Assembly (NCBI GenBank): GCA_022419385.1
Contig: JAJUBI010000008.1
Coordinates: 62,001-126,000 of the forward strand
Reading direction: 5' to 3'
Origin: Paraconiothyrium sp. Pb-2020
Lineage: Eukaryota; Ascomycota; Dothideomycetes; Pleosporales; Didymosphaeriaceae
DNA: 64,000 bases
This document shows, one piece after another, positions 58,410 through 64,000 of this stretch (positions are counted from its first letter, which is position 1; the number at the start of each line of letters is the position of its first letter). The position numbers and the translations under genes are program-made. The notes beneath the pieces are model-generated. The model ran no database searches. It saw only the letters and a program-made list of their open reading frames with translations, and was not told where the DNA came from.

Positions 58410-59487
58410 CGAGGCTGTGCGGTTCCAGCGAGAGATGATAGATATAGAACGGGATAAGATTACGACGCATTTTATGTATAATACTCAAGAGGGCGCTGAA
58501 AAGCTGCCGTTTTCTCTGGTCAGCATAGCGCTATTGCACGAAGGGTCCGCGTTCAACGGTCGTGTAAGTCGTGCATAGCTCGTGCGGGGGCGACGCGGGG
58601 GCCGAAAAGGATGTAAATCTAGATGAGAAACGCCCCTGATATAAGGCTGCAGCCTTGCATTGGCTAGACGACGTCCTCGCAGTCGCTAGACAACAACATG
58701 ACCAGATATTCCATGACTAGCCCTATGTTCGCTCGACTTATTTTCGCATTCATGGTCTTCCTTTCAGCTCGCTGTACCGCATATTTCCGCCGAGTGCAAG
58801 CGTAGGGTTGATCGTTCACCGGTGTGGGGCACGATGGATATGAGTTGTTTGACTACTTATCGTCGGGCTCAGCAACTTGGCATCTGCCCAAGATGCCTCG
58901 AAGTGTAAATTTCGGTACTGCAACGTAGGCCAAGCATGAAGAATAAGGTCCTCGCTCGCCTTGTCTAAATGTCCCAAGCGTATGTAGTACCAGGGGTAGG
59001 CAGACCTGCACGTGTGCGTTGTTAAGGCTTACTGAGTTGCAGCTGTCTTGTCGCGGGGATGGTAAAGGTGCCAGGTGCCAGGCGCGGCCTGGATGGTTTT
59101 GCGGGCAGCGCTGAGGAATGTAAGGCTTGGGTGCGTGCTGGGATATGGTCTCTGCGACTGCAGCACGTGCTGCGAGGTATACTTAATTCCTCACACTGGC
59201 CTGCGAGTATTAACATTGGCGTTGTCGAGGCGCTAGATGGTGGAGTGAGTGCGTAGGGTGGGATGCTCTGGTGCGGTACCTTGCCTCTTGTGAGCGGTGG
59301 GTGCGAGCGGTGGGAGAGTCATGGCTATGCGTGATAGGTTTGGGGTTTGATGGTATGGCTGGTAGAGGTGGTGGGGTAAAATAGGCACCTACGGTTGAGC
59401 AAAACGTCTATGGTGTCATGGCTCGAGGACCTGGTGAGTGACACCTGACGGGGCTATGATGCTGTCTTTGGGCGCTGTATTGGAGGA
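58410..59487. other. intergenic, no gene seen
   Basis: About 1.1 kb without a supported coding frame on either strand. Confidence 0.5.
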
Positions 59488-59622
59488 ACTTCTTCTCTGC
59501 TTCTTCTCTGCTTCTTCTCTGCTTCTTCTCTGCTTCTTCTCTGCTTCTTCTCTGCTTCTTCTCTGCTTCTTCTCTGCTTCTTCTCTGCTTCTTCTCTGCT
59601 TCTTCTCTGCTTCTTCTCTGCG
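59488..59622 (+). repeat. minisatellite of an 11-bp unit
   Basis: About twelve perfect or near-perfect copies of CTTCTTCTCTG in tandem. Unit length is not a multiple of three, so three units make an 11-residue pattern if translated. Pyrimidine-rich on the plus strand. Such tracts vary in copy number and might form triplex DNA. Confidence 0.95.
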
Positions 59623-60410
59623 CCCTTCGGTCTCACAGCATCAGTCACCCATCTCCAGCCACCATAATTGCGGACGCGGTGAAATGGTAGTTAGAGGCTT
59701 TGGCGAGGGACGGACAGTATTATCTGCCGCTCAAGAGGTCAGCGTTGCAGCTGCTGCATTGCTGTGCCGCCGCACGGGTATTAGAAATACCACGAAACTT
59801 GATAATTAGGTACGTGACCAGAGACCACCGATGATAGAAGCGTGATATTTCGCAGCTTTATAGATCAGTCGTGTTTTTCCCTTGTAGGATTTGTTACTTC
59901 AATATCATTACTTTGTATGCTTCGAGAACACCTTCTCTCTGGATATAACGTGGCTCAATTTTGGAGGACCAGTACTTCGCAGGACTCGGCCCTCCTGAAA
60001 GAGTTTCATTCGTAGAATGGTTGGCTGAGAAGCAAGCGTGGCGCTAACCCCCCTCATTGATGGAACTTGTCCCGACTTGCTCCACAAAGACTTCCAATGG
60101 TTGTTGGCTAATTATCTAGATGCGTTGCTATTCTATGATTCGATGCTTGACGGCCGATCGAACAAAGGGCTTTTCATTGATACAATGAGTAATCTATCCC
60201 ACAAGCAGTTAGATGAGAATGAACAAAGACGTCTTCAAGTCCACACACCGGATTTGTCTAGCCGAGGAGGAGTGATCATCAAAGACGCTCTCAGCTCCCC
60301 GCATCGTAAAGCAGAACAACCTTCCCTAATCAGTCTTTTCTTAAGGTATAAAGTAGATTTACATCTGTTCACATTTTCTTCTATAGTAAAGTTTTCAACT
60401 TCCTCGTAAC
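59623..60410. other. intergenic, promoter of the APH-like gene
   Basis: About 790 bp. A frame at 60038-60409 has no recognisable domain. No other gene seen. Confidence 0.45.
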
Positions 60411-61603
60411 ATGGACCCGGATACAGCCGACCTTTCGTCAACGCCTAATAAGTTCCTTCGCTCTAAATCACGAGTATTAACAGAAGCATGGGGGACTGAA
60501 GATGTCCTCTATACTTACCAATTGCAACGGGAGCGAGAGAACTCGCCTCTGCCCACCGCCGAGAAATGGACCACACTAAAACTCCCTTACCAAGTGCCTT
60601 CTTGTCCACCCCTTCCTTCCTATGAACAAATTTGTACCGCGAGTGAAAAGCAAAGTCTCCGTGCGAGGAATGGATTGCATGATATATGCAGAATGGGTAA
60701 CACTGTTATCAAATACAGTGCTAACCCAACTATCGCGGATGTAAGCTATTAATAATCTTTCGTCTTGTGATACACTAACATCGCTAGGAAGCTGAGACAC
60801 TACTGTTCCTGGCGGAAAAACGCCCTCAACTCAATATACCCACCGTATTGGCGGTCTGGACAGTTTTGGCAGATAATTCAACCCCGGTTTATTGCTTAAT
60901 GATGAACTTTATTGATGGTATCCTATTGGAAAGTGACCGACTGGCGGAGTTTCCAGTGGAGACACAGGACCGGATCTTTGCCAAAGTCTCAGCTCAAATT
61001 CAATACCTCCGCTCACTTCCATCCGAAGGATACTATGGACGAGTTCACCGACTAGGTTGGCTAGACCCACCACCCGGCTTACGAACCGACACAGGTCTAG
61101 TTCGAAACGTTGTTGGTCCATATAACACCTATGAGGAATACACTTCAGCCATACACTCGGCGTTTGAGTTAAAAATGGCTATGGGCGGTGGTCCTCATAA
61201 GAAGGAGTGGTGGCCGAGCTATACAGCAAACTCTGTAGAGCTCTTGTCCATTTTCCCAGGCTGGCTTCCCCATGAGCCTAAATTCACATGGCCTGATCCA
61301 AAGCTCACAAATATCATCGTCCGCCCGATTAAAGACGAATCTGGAAACGAAGATTGGGAGGTCTTCCTGATTGACTGGGAGGGGGCTGGTTGGCACCCTG
61401 CTTGGATGCAGGCGCTGCAATTTCAGAAACGCTGCGGTGCCATGATTCGCGATCGAAGCCACCCACCGAGTGCATCTGGACATCATCCTTTACTTCCGTA
61501 CAGGAGCGGAGAAATTCTAGCACAGATGTTAAAGGGTTTTGACCCCAATCCTGACTGGGAGAGGCTAGGTAAGATTAGGAAGCATGATTGGTGGTTTTAC
61601 TAG
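60411..61603 (+). CDS. APH-like (aminoglycoside phosphotransferase family) protein
   Basis: Exons 60411-60740 and 60788-61603 give 381 residues. Kinase-like features: NTVIKYS (candidate ATP-binding Lys), AEKRPQLNIPTVLAVW, PVYCLMMNFIDGILLE hinge, FTWPDPKLTNIIV in the catalytic-loop place (Asp and Asn kept, His replaced) and FLIDWEGAGWHPAW as the DFG-like metal site. This matches the large fungal APH group (PF01636), mostly of unknown substrate. The changed catalytic loop makes activity uncertain. Confidence 0.85.
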
Positions 61604-62123
61604 AACGACTGTCGGTGAAGGGTGGGTTGGGATTCCAAGCTTGCTCATTGTTGATTTTGTAAGTGGTGTTTAACTTGGCCCTGTTCTATGTATGTTCGTA
61701 AACCGTTAGTTCCTAGAGTTGATCGAAGAGAGATTTTCATTACTATAACCAGACGTGAGTAGGGGATTGTGTCTACGGAGAAAACAATCTTATTGGTCCC
61801 TGCTTCTTCCTCAAACCGCTCCCCCAATACCTCAAGGACCGATAATACACATACCAAGATCGATAACAAAAATCTTCTTACTCCGACCGTCCTACTCGCT
61901 CAGCCAGGCTGGTCATCCGTTCTGATAATGCCCCGCAGGATACTCTGGGTGCCTCGAGATTTTGGGGTTGATCCACGTTTCGAGTATGAGTCCATCGTAT
62001 AAGTTGCAATGTAGGAATGCCTTGCGAGTTTGAAGTCGGTGTTCTACCACGATTCGAGGATTCCGACCGTTATAAACAACGTCCAAATCATTACGAATCT
62101 TTGCTGTACCCAGCTCTGCCGTT
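61604..62123. other. intergenic, no gene seen
   Basis: About 520 bp between the convergent APH-like gene and the small unknown gene. Nothing supported. Confidence 0.45.
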
Positions 62124-62543
62124 TCATCTGATCCGGGTCCACAGATAATCACTGTAGTTGGTGTCAAGAAATGTTAAGAGGCTGTCTGACCAGTTGATGA
62201 AGATCTCTTGTGGGGTTTGGCCGTACGGAATAGGGTGATTCTGGCAGATTTGCTCGAAGATGACCACATCGCGAAACCATCCGTGTTCGGTGACCGTGAA
62301 ATCTGCTGAAGGACGTCGGTGAGCTCTAACAATGCCTTGGCTGCCCACCTCGTATGAGTAGACATCGCAATGGTGATCGTCAATGGCTCTTCCCCACAGA
62401 TGAATGAACAGTCGCTGTACCCCATCTTCTTGATATATCCCCGTATACACCAAATGGCCAGCAGTACAGGGAGTAGGGACGCGGTTGGTTGGTGTAGTAG
62501 GGCAGTCCTCGATAGAATTCTGACCAGAGCCCCCGCCTGACAT
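62124..62543 (-). CDS. small hypothetical protein
   Basis: Single exon, 139 residues from ATG 62543. The composition is gene-like, with many Trp, Tyr and His residues (GVQRLFIHLWGRAIDDHHCD, TEHGWFRDVVIFEQ, DTNYSDYLWTRIR), no signal peptide and no TM helix. I do not recognise a family. It could be a remnant, given the decayed gene beside it. Confidence 0.45.
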   Translation of the reverse strand: MSGGGSGQNSIEDCPTTPTNRVPTPCTAGHLVYTGIYQEDGVQRLFIHLWGRAIDDHHCDVYSYEVGSQGIVRAHRRPSADFTVTEHGWFRDVVIFEQICQNHPIPYGQTPQEIFINWSDSLLTFLDTNYSDYLWTRIR

Positions 62544-62765
62544 GCTTGCGCTTCTAGTAATTATCCGATACTAATTGATGGAAAGTATGTTCTTAGTACT
62601 GAAAAGTCAATGTAGGTCGCAATCTCTGTGGTTGAGAAGTGAACTGAAATAATGTCCTTTTTATAATGCGAGGTCGACAAGGTATAGGTATGTCGGTGAG
62701 ACAAGTCTAACATTGCAATCAAACCAAGGTTCAAGACAAGACAAAGATGCAAACTTGCAATCTCA

Positions 62766-63809
62766 AAGCAGGTGGGTAGAGTGCAGTATACTGAGTTCTA
62801 CGTTTCTGATCCGAGACAGGTTCAGCGTCGACGAATACTTTGCGTGCATTGCCGTGCCGTCTCTATCGGGATGTAACCTGAAGTCGAAAACGCCCGCCCA
62901 ATGTGTGTGGGATGACAACGACTTTTCACAGAATGGGCTAGAGCTGGAGAGCAAGATAAGTATTTGTGGCATCGTAGAGCAACATGCGCCGACAGCAAAA
63001 GCTTTCTTCACGGAGATTTTCAATCTCCCAGTTGCTGGCATCAAGGAACTGCTTGCCGACTTGGCGTTGATACAGATGAATCGCGACGGCCGGGAACGAG
63101 TGAATCGGCTCTATGAGAGGATCCAGAGCTGCCGTCGCATAGGTACAGAAATGATATTGTATGTGTCCACATTCGGGCCATGGTAACTGGCTGACCCGCT
63201 TCGAAAGGGGAGCTTTTATGAGGCGCCCCCTCGTCTTTCTCCGTGGCATCAACGACCGAATTGGACAATGGCTGTAACTGAGTGACCTGTCAGTCACTCA
63301 AGCAGTCCTAATTGCCACATCCAGCTAGGCAAAAAATCGATGAATGTTTAGGTACGCTTGAGCTCCCTGACTTCACCGTCGAAGTCAAATGGATCAGCTC
63401 GCTGCACTCTCGTGCTGGCTTCTCGACCTTCGGCGGCCGCGAAGTGTCGGACTTCATCTGTTAGGACATCCAGGTCGCCCTCGCCCACCATTTTTGACCG
63501 ATGCAGCACCCGCACACGACGCCAGAGTGGCTATCTACGGCTTGTGACGACGGTAAGGTGCCTCTATACCGGCTAGAAGTCAAATCACCGCAAACCAAGA
63601 TCCTACCACTTTCTTCTACATGAGCTTCAATCAGCACAAGCTAGTAAGCTTCGTCAAAGTTTAACAACAAGATAATAGACTTTAGGGCTAATATTGATCA
63701 GGCAAAAAGCCCGCGCGTCACCTCGGCAGAACCTCCAGAAATCTATGTCAATCTGCGTATCTCGGGTTTGAACGCTTTGGAAGATGGGGCGGGACACTGG
63801 CTGTAGTGA
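62766..63809 (+). pseudogene. decayed gene of the DUF3883 (NOV C-terminal) family
   Basis: Broken plus-strand segments in shifting frames: one to 63186 without a usable ATG (CVWDDNDFSQNGLELESK, EQHAPTAKAFFTEIFNL, IKELLADLALIQ, RVNRLYERI), one with GFSTFGGREVSDFI (about 63418-63462), one with YRLEVKSPQTKIL and, in another frame, FFYMSFNQHKLVSFV (63560-63660), and one with PPEIYVNLRISGL (about 63730-63770). EVK followed by FYMS..Q and a YV.LRV strand is the layout of the DUF3883 nuclease-like domain in fungal NOV-type proteins. Stops separate all parts. The stretch to the right edge holds no further gene that I can see. Confidence 0.55.
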
Positions 63810-64000
63810 ATAATGTATCTGGATTCATACACTCGTGGCGAAGCTTGCAAACTAGGCTATGTTCCGCGTACGTATGCTGTCACAGCCGCTGCGTAAAACA
63901 GCATTTCATTATTGGATCGTCATCATGGAGTTAGGGCATTGAAGATCTATTGGGATCTAGGTGCAGCTCTTAATAGAATTCCAGTACGGTACGCCAGTGA

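Noticed and set aside
59454..59648. Minus-strand frame of EEAEKKQRRSR repeats
   Set aside because: It is a translation of the 11-bp minisatellite with no gene context.
60038..60409. 123-residue frame just before the APH-like gene
   Set aside because: No recognisable features and no splice that joins it usefully to the next gene. It is probably leader DNA.

Overview
This is a window of nuclear DNA from a filamentous ascomycete (Pezizomycotina), most likely a dothideomycete such as a member of the Pleosporales. The genes are split by introns of about 45-65 bp with GT..AG ends and CTRAC-like branch points, both strands are coded, and the families are typical of these fungi: HET domain, Zn2Cys6 regulator, fungal rhodopsin-like membrane protein, DUF3328/UstYa, DUF2235, DUF3602. 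Exon models were built by hand from reading frame, splice sites and protein family fit. No alignment or expression data were available.

Left part (about 0.7-14.4 kb). After an amino acid permease comes what looks like a biosynthetic cluster for a ribosomally made, modified peptide (a dikaritin-like RiPP). The gene at 3630-4603 (minus) encodes a signal peptide, five copies of a TNWYxDSASG repeat separated partly by Lys-Arg sites, and, unusually, a C-terminal domain carrying two HxxHC boxes like those of the UstYa (DUF3328) oxidases. It is divergent from a stand-alone UstYa-type gene (5099-6016). A cytochrome P450, an MFS exporter, a rhodopsin-like 7-TM protein and an O-methyltransferase follow. 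This set fits a secreted precursor that is processed by Kex2, cyclised by UstYa/P450 enzymes, methylated and exported. The precursor-UstYa fusion is the most interesting thing in the window.

Middle part (15-33 kb): ordinary metabolic genes. These are a GH105/88-like hydrolase, an unknown multi-TM protein, a choline/ethanolamine phosphotransferase, a deuterolysin protease, a Zn2Cys6 regulator, a sugar transporter, a VOC/glyoxalase-like protein and a Gfo/Idh/MocA oxidoreductase that carries two frame breaks.

Accessory, decayed part (33-45 kb): AT-rich and gene-poor. It holds a broken C2H2-like gene, a DUF2235 hydrolase, a coiled-coil gene whose heptads are encoded by duplicated 21-nt micro-exons, tRNA-like tandem repeats, and a HET gene bracketed by two 73-bp direct repeats, one of which leads into a dead fragment of the histone acetyltransferase gene gcn5.

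Right part (45-64 kb): a TetX-like FAD monooxygenase, a secreted repeat protein, a DUF1295 membrane enzyme, the mitochondrial phosphate carrier, a DUF3602 protein, MtnB/Mde1 of methionine salvage, a tandem pair of single-pass membrane glycoprotein-like genes (the second broken by one nonsense codon), a minisatellite, an APH-like kinase, a small unknown gene and a decayed DUF3883-family gene at the end.
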